A program made the position numbers and the translations under genes. A model generated the notes under the pieces. The model searched no databases and was not told the origin of the DNA. It was given only the letters and a program-made list of their open reading frames with translations. Shown piece by piece: positions 12,901-29,287 of a DNA stretch of 64,000 nucleotides. Position 1 is the stretch's first letter, and each line of letters begins with the position of its first letter. Source of the DNA: Haemonchus contortus (lineage: Eukaryota > Nematoda > Chromadorea > Rhabditida > Trichostrongylidae); NCBI GenBank assembly GCA_000469685.2, contig LS997562.1:40438345-40502344 (forward strand), given 5' to 3'.

Positions 12901-15900
12901 TTACCGTAGTATTACCGTAATTACCGCAATTTTATTTTTCAGCCCATGGTGCTCTGTGGTGAATACCTTAATGGTCCCATGGGATGCAGCTACTTGCCTA
13001 CTGATGGTTGGTGTTGGAGCCGAACGTCTTATTGCCACAAGAAAACATCTTTCAAATGCTGTCATATCGAATAGCGTGAAGGTAGATAATCAAAATCTCG
13101 ATTAATCGATTATTGATTCTTTGACGAATTCTTTAGGTGATCTTTTTCCTCGCAATTGCTGCAGCCGTATTTGTCACATTCAACTACTTTATGAATTTGA
13201 CGTGAGTTCCTCAAAATTCGATCAAATAATCCGTTATTATCGATCGTATTCTTATTTTCTTGAATTTTTTTGTATCACTACCTTTTGTTGTGCTTTGATA
13301 CTCGAAGCAATCAGCGGTAAACCAAAGCAAACGTGTGGGGGTGGGGGTGAAATTTCGTTCCTAAATACTTTTAGGTAATTGAATGGCGGTAGATTCAAAA
13401 TGAAGAGCAACTTCTTTTCTAGGAAAGCAATCTAACAAATTGAAGGGGAATGTTCTTTGAAAGTAAGGGTTACGCAGTTCTTTGAATCTTCAGCACTTAA
13501 GTGCTTCCGACCTCTCTTATGGACCCATCTATAGCCTCAGCGGAGTGCTTCTACAAAGGTCATACAGAACGTAAAAGTAGAACACTACGCCGACCCCCCC
13601 CCCCCATATAGAAGCCTGCATTAAACCTCAAAAGTGAATCTTTACGTCACTGGCAGAGAATTCGGGGGGAAGTTCCGTCATCCGGCCGAGGAGTGGTGGA
13701 AGGGCTACGTAGTCGGTCTGCATGAGGTACGATTACATGAACACTGGCAGAGCATAATCCCATGCGGCTCTTGAAGTTAGCAGTTAAGCTACACACCTCA
13801 CAAAGGTTTTCGTTTCGATTTTGGTTTCCATCTAAAGAATCCACGGCAAAATAGAGACACCTATGGTTGTGGTAGCGGTAGAACACTTAGATTAGGAATA
13901 GTAATGCAATGAGACACTTACAATTGAGGTTCTCATTCCGATCCCGCAATTTTCAAGAGTGACATATCAATCCCTGATCCTCAAGAAAAGTCATATCATG
14001 GTTCAGGAACACTGAGGATGATTGTGTCAAATTTAACGTGAGATTGCCTAATCAAAACCTAACAAAGGAATTCAGCGGTATGGTCTTTATTTAAGTAACT
14101 CACACGATCAAAGCAATAACCATACCAGTAGTAATAATAGCAATAAAACTGAAAAAGTAGTGATATAATAAGCTCTCAAATTCTTAAAAATCTATTTCTT
14201 AAAGTGCCTTTAACGACTCAGTCAAACACCATACCAGTGATGACCCGCGGTGGGACCTGCGACCAACTCTTTGGAGCCACCATTCGAATTTCTGTTGCTA
14301 GCATAGAAGCTCAATTTGAATAGGCGCAACAGCTGCCCAGTAAAAATCTTTGTTTGTCGCTGCGCTTTTACAATAGCGCAGTTTGGTGCCATAATGTCCT
14401 CTCATAACGCTTCGTGGACTTCACAAGCATCAGCAGAGTGCACAGCTTCTCACTTCACTGTTGGTTATTCAGTGAAGGCTTCTTTCCTTGCCCATCAGTT
14501 CCTTCATTGGAATACGTGTGACCCGTGATAGCAGCATTGTATCAAGCGAAAATTCTGTTCTGGAACGTATTGGCAGAGGCGCTTGATCAACTTTCGTACT
14601 GAAACATCATGACACAGGCATCTAGCCAACTCGGCAAGCTTATTCTTGCTGAACAAAGTTACTTTTCCTGAGTAAATAACACAAGGCAACAAAAAAACCT
14701 CCTGAGCAATCTCTCAAATATCTGATCACTCCTTTTCAGAGACCAAGGAGTGTGTATCTGTGATGGTGCATCGCTGCCGGACCGTTATGCAATGCTATTC
14801 CGAATCTGCGTCTGCACAATGGTCGAAGTTGGCACGATTTCCCTATTCGGCTATGTGCTCATCCTATCTCGATCTGAAGCCGATGGCATGGGCATTAATG
14901 TTGCAAAGTATTCACTCAGCAAACGATTTCAGGTACGGCAAGGATTCCGATTTTCTTTTTCATTGACAATTTCGTTATTCCCAACCTCCTCTGCAACTAT
15001 TTTACCATTTTGAATGTACGAATCCTTGTGGCTGTAAGCTACAGGTTGGAGAAGTTACCAGTTCCAACAGAGCCTGCAGAAGAAATTTTTGCTATGACCA
15101 TCCAAGAGCACTTGGATGTATTCTCTTTCTTCACCACTACTGGAAATTAAGGACAATGTGGTTCATGAAAATGAGATAGTGATGTCGAATTAGACAGGAC
15201 TGAGCCGATGCGCAAGCTGATAGAGGGCCCTTTCAATTCCCTGACGATGTCGAATACCCAGTGTATCCAAAATCCGAACCGTCAACGAGAATCGATCCCC
15301 TTTTCTCTATAGTCCCTTTTTGCAACGTAAACGTTGGGAGTGGAGCAATGTCTTGGCGGCGCCTTTTACCAGTTCATATGGTCCCGAATGAAAAATGCTC
15401 ACTCCAACCGGGCCTTTTACCAGGAGTTGGTGAAATGATATTTTTATAGTGCACTCTTACGTTTTTTAAATCTTTTTTATTGCCTATTCAGCGTTCTGAT
15501 TGTGAAATAGAGATGAATTTAAATTATTAAAATTAATTTGTTAGGAAAAGCAAGGCAATTTAAAATAGGGAGAAATGTATCGAAGAATTGTTTGAGATCA
15601 GTGCTTTTCCCCATTTACATGCCCTCGAAACAGCGCTTTAATGCTACAAGTAGGACCCCTAACGTAGATACCATCTGCACTTGATTGACCTTCACTTAAG
15701 TTCCACTCTTTACATACCGAATACGTCTTCCGATCTACCAATGAGTTCTGTGAACCTAGTCCAAGGAATTACCCTATATTTTTTTTACAAATTTTAACAC
15801 CCTAACACATTTTTACTTCAGATACATGAAACCTACCGTACCACACAAATGCTTCTCCCATCTGCTGTACTGCACGCTGTTCTCTACCTCTCCTATTTAT

Positions 15901-17488
15901 GTTTACTTATACCGGTTAGAAATATGAGGTAAAATTACGGATCGATCGAGCATTTCGAACTTCTTGAACTTCTTCTACTAATAAATATTTAGGGCTGATC
16001 AATCACTTACATTGCACCAGTTTAATTTGTCGACAATCATATTCGCTTTTCCATCGATATATGGACTTGCACATCCCTTGGTAGGTACTGTCGAGTACTT
16101 GCATACGTTGTGGATAGATTGATTAACCTGAAAATCATTTTTCACGTAAGATCGAAGAGCCTTTTTTACAATCCACTATTTCAGTTCAAAAATGATTTTG
16201 AAAATTTTCTAACAGTCATATCGGTTAAGCTTTTATAAGTGATAGAAGCACTTGGATGGGCATCTATCCCCTTGCCCTCCGCCTCACTCAGAGGCTATTG
16301 TGAAGTCAACGATCCCTTTATAGGGACATGAAGGATTCCGGATATCAAAATCACTTCTGAAATTGGACAACAGGGTCATCCCTCCTGCCATAGCTAATCG
16401 ACTCCACTGGTCGTACCGTTGCTGTTTCGTTACCCTTCGTTGTCAGCCGAGTATCATAAGCACACACCGCCAGGGATGGTTTCATCGTCAACTGCTGGAA
16501 CCCCTTAGGTTGCCGATCAACTTTTCAAGAATAGTGTGAAAAGCAAGCTCCTTCCCACCACCCCCCAGTCTTTGTCAGCCTGTTAGCAGTGAGAAACTGA
16601 GCAAGCACATATATTCATAACTGCATCAACGGTTTGCTTTCAGATCTGTCTCAGCCGACATTTCTACCTCAGGCAACGCGTGGATGATCTTTTGGCATCA
16701 TTTTTCGGAAGGAATCCGTCTATAACGCTGGAACTTGCACCTGACAACGGAGAAAATGCCACTATGCATATCACACCAGAATTGAGCAGCTCGCACAGGT
16801 AAGCTTTCTCTAGGGTCTGCTGGTAGAAGTGAAAAAGGTGGGGGAAGAACTGAAATGATCTCGTGACCCGAATTTAACGCGACGATACTAGCTAGATGTC
16901 TCGGAATGCACCATGAATTAAGTTGGTTAGTTGCGCCGTCCCGCACAGGGATAACACTAGTCATCCTGGCACCTACGACGATGCATCATCCAAAGAAAAG
17001 CACAGAGAAAATACAACAAAGACGCTGAGGATACCCTCTATTTACTCTAATTCGGCATGAGCCCTGCAAAATACTTCCATTCAGAATCGTAACACTGTTT
17101 GAGCACGTATTTCGCCTACAATATTGCCCCAGGTGGCCACTGGTGTTCGACTCAGAGCTTTCACTCTCCCAAAGAAGTTTGGTACCGACCAATCGACCCG
17201 AAAGGATGGAAAGCTTGGTTGACTTGGGCGGTATAAATCCGGGACTCAATCCAGATATGGTGTAATTACAGGGTGTATTGAATGTTGTGATAGTGCTTCC
17301 TTTCTTCCGGGATCTCACTAATAATTCTAAAAGGTTTTGTAACAAATATCAGCAAATATTTAATCTTTGCATTTAGTTTTCGATCAGAACATGATCGTCG
17401 GGTAGATTTCCACGTTGCTCCTGATCGGCATGCTGAAATATTGGCGACATTTTGGGATCGACAAGAGGACCATCGAGGGACGTTGTAA
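3925..17488 (+). CDS. Nematode serpentine chemoreceptor (7TM GPCR, Sra-superfamily type)
   Basis: A 399-aa seven-helix receptor encoded by ten exons: 3925-3976, 4028-4170, 7961-8106, 12943-13081, 13137-13201, 14740-14932, 15822-15928, 15993-16080, 16644-16798, 17377-17488. All phases agree, giving 1200 nt including TAA. Predicted helices lie at about residues 40-64, 74-102, 119-146, 161-180, 199-224, 256-277 and 290-311. Extracellular Cys117 before TM3 can pair with Cys187/Cys189 in loop 2. The TM3 end AERLIAT (140-146) and the YSLSKRFQIHET motif before TM6 resemble Sra/Srab/Sre chemoreceptors. The C-tail of about 88 residues is hydrophilic. Such proteins act in the ciliary membrane of chemosensory neurons, though the ligand is unknown. 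Introns 2 and 3 (3.8 and 4.8 kb) are repeat-filled. The 7TM assignment is firm; the exact subfamily is not. Confidence 0.85.
5690..5845 (-). repeat. SINE-like repeat, family 1
   Basis: On the minus strand this copy carries a good A-box-like TTGGTGCAGTGG, a B-box-like GGATTGAATCC, then the family body TTTCGGTATCCGCC and TCCTTCCATCC. It lies in intron 2 of the chemoreceptor gene, opposite in sense to it. It is the best-preserved tRNA-like head of family 1 in the window. Confidence 0.6.
7725..7925 (+). repeat. SINE-like repeat, family 1 (3' part)
   Basis: The stretch matches the downstream part of the copy at about 12000-12290. Shared order: TATCTCTCCT, a GGTTAAATGATA block, GAATAAAAACACTGGCTTGTAC, a GCCACATACAC segment, AATGGAAGTCGGATTCGGGG and a GATT-rich end. 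The tRNA-like head is not seen, so this is a 5'-truncated copy just upstream of exon 3 of the chemoreceptor gene. Confidence 0.55.
10255..10395 (+). repeat. SINE-like repeat, family 2 (degenerate copy)
   Basis: This copy shares GCGGCGAAATAACAGC followed by TTAGCAAAACATCAA with the copy ending near 11285, and a CGTCC...CCATGACTCGCC segment with the copies near 11170 and 12690. The B-box is eroded. It lies in intron 3 of the chemoreceptor gene. Confidence 0.5.
11075..11285. repeat. SINE-like family 2 copy with an internal foldback
   Basis: The right half carries a B-box-like GGGTTCGAGTCTC and the family 2 body (CCATAAATCGCAAA, then GCGGCGAAATAACAGC). The left half at about 11077-11130 is an imperfect inverted copy of its start: GATTTATGGA, AGTCTTG and AACCCGTACTT on one side meet AAGT..GGGTT, CAAGACT and TCCATAAATC on the other, around a near-palindromic TTTTCGGGCCCGGAAA centre. 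It looks like two family 2 heads joined head-to-head, or a hairpin MITE. It sits in intron 3 of the chemoreceptor gene. Confidence 0.55.
12000..12290 (+). repeat. SINE-like repeat, family 1 (long copy)
   Basis: A B-box-like GAGTTCGAATCC near 12042 is followed by the family 1 body (GGCCGACCAAGCCTTCCAT, GTCGATTAACTGGTACCAG, GTCTGGGAGAGTAAAAA) and a 3' part shared with 7725-7925. It is inserted in intron 3 of the chemoreceptor gene in the same orientation as the gene. Confidence 0.6.
12595..12725 (+). repeat. SINE-like repeat, family 2 (best tRNA-like head)
   Basis: An A-box-like GATAGTGCAGAAGA is followed by CGCTCACATAA and a near-consensus B-box AGGTTCAAATCCC, then the family body ending CCGCCCATAACTCGG. 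The spacing of A and B boxes fits a tRNA-type polymerase III promoter. It is in intron 3 of the chemoreceptor, about 220 bp before exon 4. Confidence 0.6.
17130..17290 (-). repeat. SINE-like repeat, family 1
   Basis: On the minus strand the order TCTGGATTGAGTCCCGG, ATACCGCCCAAGTCAACC, AGCTTTCCATCC, GGTCGATTGGTCGGTACC matches the copy at 5690-5845. The A-box region is degenerate. It lies in intron 9 of the chemoreceptor gene, immediately before the last exon. Confidence 0.55.
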
Positions 17489-17534
17489 AAACTATTTCAT
17501 TGTAAATCAATTCGTTATTGTATGTGTTACTTTC

Positions 17535-17540
17535 AATAAA
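17535..17540 (+). terminator. Polyadenylation signal of the chemoreceptor gene
   Basis: A canonical AATAAA lies 47 nt downstream of the chemoreceptor stop codon (17486-17488), a normal nematode 3'-UTR length. Confidence 0.6.
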
Positions 17541-20500
17541 GTGTATCATAAAGCAGATGAAAACGTAAATGGGCCAAACCCAATTGCCTTCTGAACATTC
17601 AAATGTGAAGACTCCGATTTTTTGCAGCTGAGCTGACCATAAAGCAGGAAGGAGAATAATAAATAAAATGAGGATCTACAATGAAGAGTCAACAAAACTT
17701 CTTTCTTTGTTTAAGGGCAAAACATCACCCAACTGTTTTACTATAGTTTTTTTTTTCAGAAATTTGTGCAATTCATCAGATGAATTCAACTATCTAAGGG
17801 TACTGATGAGCGATTGATCATTCACCCAACACAGAAACGAAATGAGATCCCTTTTTCCGAATACCCCCCCCCCCGTAATCGCTTTTCGGTACTCAACAAA
17901 GTTTTAGCATTTTTTTTTCAAAAATCCCTCAGATGTAGGATTTATCTCAGAATAGACTCATTCGGCTAACCTTAGTTTCTTCCATGAGCTTCAACTCCTT
18001 GGCAACTGTGAGCAAAGAATCGTATACGATCGATCTGGGAGCCCATCGAAAACATGCCCATGACATATACTACATAGGGTTTAGCCTAAAAGTCAATTTT
18101 TGTCGTATAAATGGTGCTCGCAATATAAGTGAAAAATAAAGTACTGTAGCTACGCTGACCGAACAGATTCAGACGAGAGAAATCAATCAGTCAATATGAA
18201 TGTAATTCCCCTCTCAGCTTCCTTGACTCTCCATTTCCCCATTACTAGGTACAAGGTATCATCACTAACTTACCCTAAAAAGCCTCTATGAGCTCTAGAT
18301 TACTGGGAGTAATTCGAGAATCTGTTACGCGAGGATAGAACACTCTGGAACCAGCGAAATTCGTACTCATTGGAAGTCCACTTGGTACAACTCAATGACA
18401 AATTTTGGGAACTCGGAGAATTAGGTAAATATCCCGGTTTCGTAGTGTCTCTAACTAGACCCCCAGGAACTGTAGCTCGAATACCTCAGTAGATACAGGA
18501 CATCTTCAAAGAGTGTGAAAAAAAAGAAAAAGAAAAGATGTGAGAGATGAAAGAAGGAACGGCAAAGAAATGCAAAGTAGAGAAGCAAAAGAAGAAGCCT
18601 TAGGTGGTCTCAAACGAATCAATCGTGGTGGCAGCACTTTGTCACCTACTAATCAATCAAAGATCTTGATCTACGCAAGATCAAAACCAAATTTGCTGTT
18701 TAACCCACAACCCATTGAGCTGTTTAAATAAGATGTAGTCATCATCCGATTGCTCCTTCTTTTTGAACGCTGTCGGATGCGCCATGTATCCGACGTCCTA
18801 GGGAAACCCTGGTATGAGACGTGAATTTCCACCTACCTTACAAAGTGTCTAATCTTCTTTCGATGTTGGAGTGATGGATAACTGTTAGATGTATATCCTG
18901 AAAGCCGGGGACTCTACCAGGACAACTTTGTGGTTAGCTTTGTGGATTTTTTTGTTATATCCAGTTTTCAGCTTCACGCTCACACAAAAAAAAATTAAAC
19001 TCAGATAGATTCGTAACAGATATGTAAGCTCCCGAACAGGGGACTTCCGGAATGGCAATCCATGCTCCAGCAGCTGGAGGCTGACCATTGCCCACTGAAC
19101 CCTTATCTCGAAGCAGGAGGTCCCACGTGATATCAAATCAAGCGCGGTCAGAGACAACCTGCCATCGACCTAAGTGGTAGATCATAACCCTATGAAATCG
19201 GATCAATTCTGGTAGGTGATGAAGCTCGTCGAGCTCGTTAAGCCCCCTCATTCAAAATCCATGAAGAACCGTAGTATTATGACTATTCTTAGTGGTTCTC
19301 GACAGCTTTGATCATGCCCTTGCTCCACAGGCAGTCCCATATCGGCTCCCAAAGCGCAGAATGAGAACATCGTTGTTGATTATATTGTTGTTGTAAATAA
19401 AAACAACTTTGGCCACATAACACCACCTCGACTATCACCACTCCATCCAAATAGTCTCATGAAATTGTCATCATTCCAGAACGAAGGACATAAACTAGAA
19501 TGAACGCGGTCGCGGCGAAACTTACCGCTTCGCGGCGTCCATTTGTTCGCCTATCTCACTACCCACATGTCTGCTCGTTTTGTTTCAATATTGATCGCCC
19601 AACAGAATGATAAAATTATCAATCTCCCAGGCCAATAGTACAGCTGTGAATGTCACCCGGAAAAAACTGAAACGACTTAGAATAGCAGTAAAAGTAAGCT
19701 ATTCATCAATGTCGGTACTGCGGTAGTGCGATCCCCGGCACGGCGGCGTCGCGCCGGCCATTTTTTGGCGCGCTTTTTCGTCTTGGCGGGCGTCGTTGTT
19801 GAGCACCTCAGCTAAACCTCAACCTAGGTATTTCTGTAGAGTTGTATGAGTCCATAAGGGCGCCTATACAGCCCCAGAAATCTTGTTTACTTTATTTATT
19901 TGGTGTTACCTGATTTTACCCATTAAATCGTAAATTTGAACGGTTTTACAGTTTCACACATCCATGTCTCAAAATCGCCATGATTTCGCCATTCGCAATC
20001 ATTCGGGATTGATTTTCCAGCTGATGAAATGATTTGGTCTTTCAGTGCCTCAGAGCTTTTACGAACTGACTTTATTAGTGTTGTTATTGATTGTTTTGAA
20101 CCGGTCTTCTTTGCAATACAGTTACAACCTGTTTACTGTTGTTGTTTATGCAATTCGTATACCAATGAGTCAACAGAACTTGAGAAACTTCCAAAATCAA
20201 TTCGAAGTTTGTAGAAGCGAAATCCATATACTGGACCGTGGAAAAGAAAAACTCACAAGCCATCAGCAAATAGTGTAGCTCTTCTCTTGGTATTGATTAT
20301 TTTCAATCATCTTCTTTTCGAATATTCCTTCTTGGTTTTTATTTCGAAACTACAAGATTCCTTGATTTTTGGGGCATTTATCGCTAGTATAGACTTCTAG
20401 AAGTTTCCTTTCCAAGTGGAATCACCTTAGATGGTTTTCTGACCGGTTGTTAATAATAAAATTCTATTTTGCCTACGATAACTGCGGCAAAACCTTTGTT

Positions 20501-21002
20501 TTCAAACTCAATTAGCTGCCATTTCCTTCCCTTTAGAACTTATACTTAATGTCTGACTGCATGATAATTCACTGTGTTTTTTAGATCTAAGAACGGCCAA
20601 GGTACAGAGCACGAAAGCTAAAGTTCTAAAGTATAGTACGTTCTTGTTCCTCAGGTTTATTTCGTTACTTCCTGAACGCTCCTTGCTTTAGACCTTGGTG
20701 GGCAGAAGACTGCTCGGGAACTTTCCCCGCATCTTTATACAACCTTCTAAGTTTTACTTTATCGATCAAACCATTCGCTCAGCTTCTTAAAATTAAATGA
20801 CATTGGTTTTACTATTATTCTTATGGATAGTGTCAGATTTGTATTATGTTGTTAATATTGGCTTGCAAGCCTGTTAAAATAACGTATCCTATTTTTGTTC
20901 CCTACCTTTTTCTTCGTGATTGGTTTACCTTTCCCTTTGGAGTAAAAGAACGGCGCCGTATAACGTATCCTCTGTATTGCTTATTATTGCCCTGAAGGTA
21001 AT

Positions 21003-21010
21003 TGTTTCAG
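21003..21010 (+). promoter_or_regulatory. Candidate spliced-leader acceptor for the ABHD gene
   Basis: TGTTTCAG, a strong nematode 3' splice site, lies 49 nt upstream of the ABHD start codon with no matching upstream exon. In nematodes such outron acceptors commonly receive a spliced leader by trans-splicing. RNA evidence is absent. Confidence 0.35.
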
Positions 21011-21059
21011 GTCTCTAACATACTAATAACTCTTCAAAAGCATTCACAGTAATTTCTGT

Positions 21060-23228
21060 ATGGAGGTGGACACAAGCAAGTGCGAAACTGGGTATATTTC
21101 CTGTTTTTGACGTAATACTCGAACCCACTTCATCATTTCGTTTGAACTGTTTTCAGCTCCTGGTTATCCTGGGGTAAGTCTTCCCTTATGAAGCTCGCGG
21201 AAGCCGAAAAGCGTCTTTTTGCAACTTTCGGTGCACAAATCCTCTCGCGATTTGTACCAGTAAGATTTCGTCTTTAGTTTTCTCCATTTCTTTCATGGCT
21301 TGTTCACGTTATAATCGATTCCATTTGAGATTCGGTTCAAAGGCAGTGAAATGTATACTGTAACAGTAGAACCGACACACGAAAAGAAGTCTGAGGAGCC
21401 AATTGTTCTGGTGCATGGATTTGGTGCTGGTGTTGCCGTGTGGAGTGCAAATATTGCTTCTTTAGCAAAGCACAGCATGGTTCATGCCTTTGACCTTTTA
21501 GGTAAGTCATTCATTTGATTGCATTCTTAGAAACTTCTAGTAAGACGTGCCGAGACGGATAAACAACCCCTTGATAATCGTCTATAACCGTTATAAGACG
21601 ATTGGCAAGTGTTAAGCGCACTTGTCCTAAGAGTTGGAATATCTATCCCGACTAGTTTCAAGAAAGATGTCTTCTGCATGTATAAAATATTAGCAACAGG
21701 CACCACAAGTACATGGCCTGTCATTCCATGTACTTGCGGTGCCTGTTGCTAATATTTTTATTACCATTTTAAGAATTATTATATTGAAATAGATGCCAAT
21801 ATATATCAAGCACATATTGATTGACCTCTTTTGTGTTGTGAGTAAATATGATTCGAAGACATCCACTTTATAACTCTTGTATTCTTCAGGTTTCGGGCGT
21901 TCCTCTCGACCACGATTCAGTAATGATCCGACGTTGGCTGAACTGGAAATGGTTGAGTCTATTGAAGATTGGCGTAAGTCAATGGGAATAGAAAAAATGT
22001 ACCTCGTTGCACATTCATTCGGTAAGGGTTTTTTTTTGCTTACTGTCATTGAAGCTAAATTTTCCGTGCATTCAGTCCAGATTGTTCGAGTTTAGGTGCT
22101 TATCTTGCATCTTCCTATGCTCTTGAACATCCCCATCGTGTGAAACACCTTGTACTTGTAGATCCTTGGGGATTTCCAGAGAAGATTGCGCCTACAGAGA
22201 AACAGGTGTGATTCGTTTTATGATCTTTTGTTAATGCTAGATTGTATAATGAAGATTTTCCTCAGATTACCCCTTATCCATGGATCATGTTCATAGGAGG
22301 AGTGCTGTCCCACTTCAATCCATTGGCAACGTTGCGAGCTGCTGGGCCTTATGGTGAGTGAGCGAAAATGAAATGATTTGATTCACAATTTTGCAGAGTT
22401 AGATTTACACCAGAGGGTTTCTATTTCAATTAGAGCTTTGATTTTAGATTTTTTGGGTATGATCTGGAAAGTATAATATTTGAAATATGGCCATTTGGAG
22501 CAAAAGTGCTAAATGTTTTTATAGCTATTGGCTGCAACCGCTCTTTTTAGGTCCTACAATTGTGAAGAAGTTACGCCCAGATCTCAGTCATCGGTACAGG
22601 AGTGAGAATCCAGATGACATTTACGACTACTTGTACCATTGCAATGCTCAGAAACCGACTGGTGAAACAGCCTTCAAAAGTATGACATTGCCATTTGGTT
22701 GGGCGAAACGACCAATGATGAGAAGGTTTGTGTAGACTTTGCCATCTTTTTCTGTCATCATCTTGGGTACTAGCCAGTATAATTATACAGTGATTGGCTG
22801 TGAAAAACTAGTCAAGTATGGACATTCTTCTGTGTACTGGCATATCCTGAAATATTTGATTAAAGAACATTGCTCATCTCCTTAAGATTCAACGGTCTTG
22901 ATGAAAGTGTGCCAGTAACGTTCATTTATGGTAGCAAGAGTTGGATAGATCCAGGACCAGCATTCGACATTCAGGCCCAGAGAAATGGACATGTTGATGT
23001 ACAGGTAGGTCATGAGGGAGTGGTTAAAGCGAGCTATTAGCTAATTTCTTATATATTTAGATTATTCGAGGTGCAGGGCACCACGTCTACGCTGATGCAC
23101 CAGAGGCTTTCAATGAAGTCGTCCAGTCTATAGTCACAGGAGAAAAGAGAACGAGTGAAATTGATTCTCAAATCTCTTCTGAAAGACAGAGCGATGAGGA
23201 AGAACCGCAGAAACCTCTCGAACCTTAA
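21060..23228 (+). CDS. ABHD4/ABHD5 (CGI-58) family alpha/beta hydrolase
   Basis: A 365-aa protein from nine exons: 21060-21091, 21157-21259, 21330-21501, 21890-22021, 22096-22205, about 22266-22353, 22551-22725, 22887-23004, 23061-23228. Family hallmarks appear in order: SWLSW near the N-terminus, oxyanion loop HGFGAG (74-79), [14 protein letters not shown] (about 99-112), nucleophile elbow AHSFGG with Ser145, [29 protein letters not shown], and the C-terminal GAGHHVYAD with catalytic-type His317 and an H-X4-D motif (317-322). Vertebrate ABHD5 has lost the serine and activates triglyceride lipase on lipid droplets; ABHD4 keeps it and hydrolyses N-acyl phospholipids. The serine here suggests enzymatic activity. 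An acidic tail of about 35 residues is an addition relative to the vertebrate proteins. Which paralogue it matches is unresolved. Confidence 0.9.
21684..21758. repeat. Near-perfect 31-bp inverted repeat (hairpin)
   Basis: Arms 21686-21716 and 21726-21756 are complementary with a single A/C mismatch and a 9-nt loop (CCTGTCATT). The element sits inside intron 3 of the ABHD gene. Size and shape suit a precursor microRNA hairpin, but also a minimal palindromic MITE. There are no expression data. Confidence 0.8.
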
Positions 23229-23597
23229 CGAGTTTAACAATGCAGACCATAGTACCTCATTTATACGCTTCACTATGACGAGTTTAATCTCAAACAATTA
23301 TTTCTCATATTCTCATCCCTTTGTACATATGACCAGTAGTTTATAATATTTTCTTGGTAAACTCATCCTGTTCTAGTCTGTCTACTAATTCGATTCATCG
23401 CATTGTATAGCTATTTATGGCTCAATCATAGTATATTGTTGCCATCACAGTTGTCAAATATCAGCGCTGGAACGTTGAATAATACATATAAAAAGTAGAG
23501 TTCAATATGGGTTGTGGTTGATTTGGGTTCTACCCCTAACTATCGCACATTGTGCTTCTGAATTCGTTATGAATTGTATGTGATGCTTCGATAGGTG
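23229..23597 (+). other. Intercistronic region ABHD to SPT16
   Basis: The two coding regions are on the same strand and separated by 369 bp. The spacer is AT-rich, lacks a clear AATAAA (AATAAT-like sequences occur near 23478), and ends in a splice-acceptor-like TTCGATAG at 23587-23594, three bases before the SPT16 ATG. This arrangement would permit an operon with SL2-type trans-splicing, but independent promoters are equally possible. Confidence 0.4.

Positions 23598-29287
<5,690 letters not shown>

Larger units (their letters stand above)
17489..21059. other. Intergenic spacer between chemoreceptor and ABHD genes
   Basis: No gene could be supported. After the chemoreceptor 3' UTR there is a C-run near 17867-17875, AT-rich DNA and a sharply GC-rich island at about 19720-19795 with CGGCGGCGTCGCGCCGGCC. 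A 77-codon ORF at 20045-20278 opens with a hydrophobic segment that could be one membrane helix, but it has no recognisable family or splice partners. The 5' control region of the ABHD gene is presumably in the right half. Confidence 0.45.
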
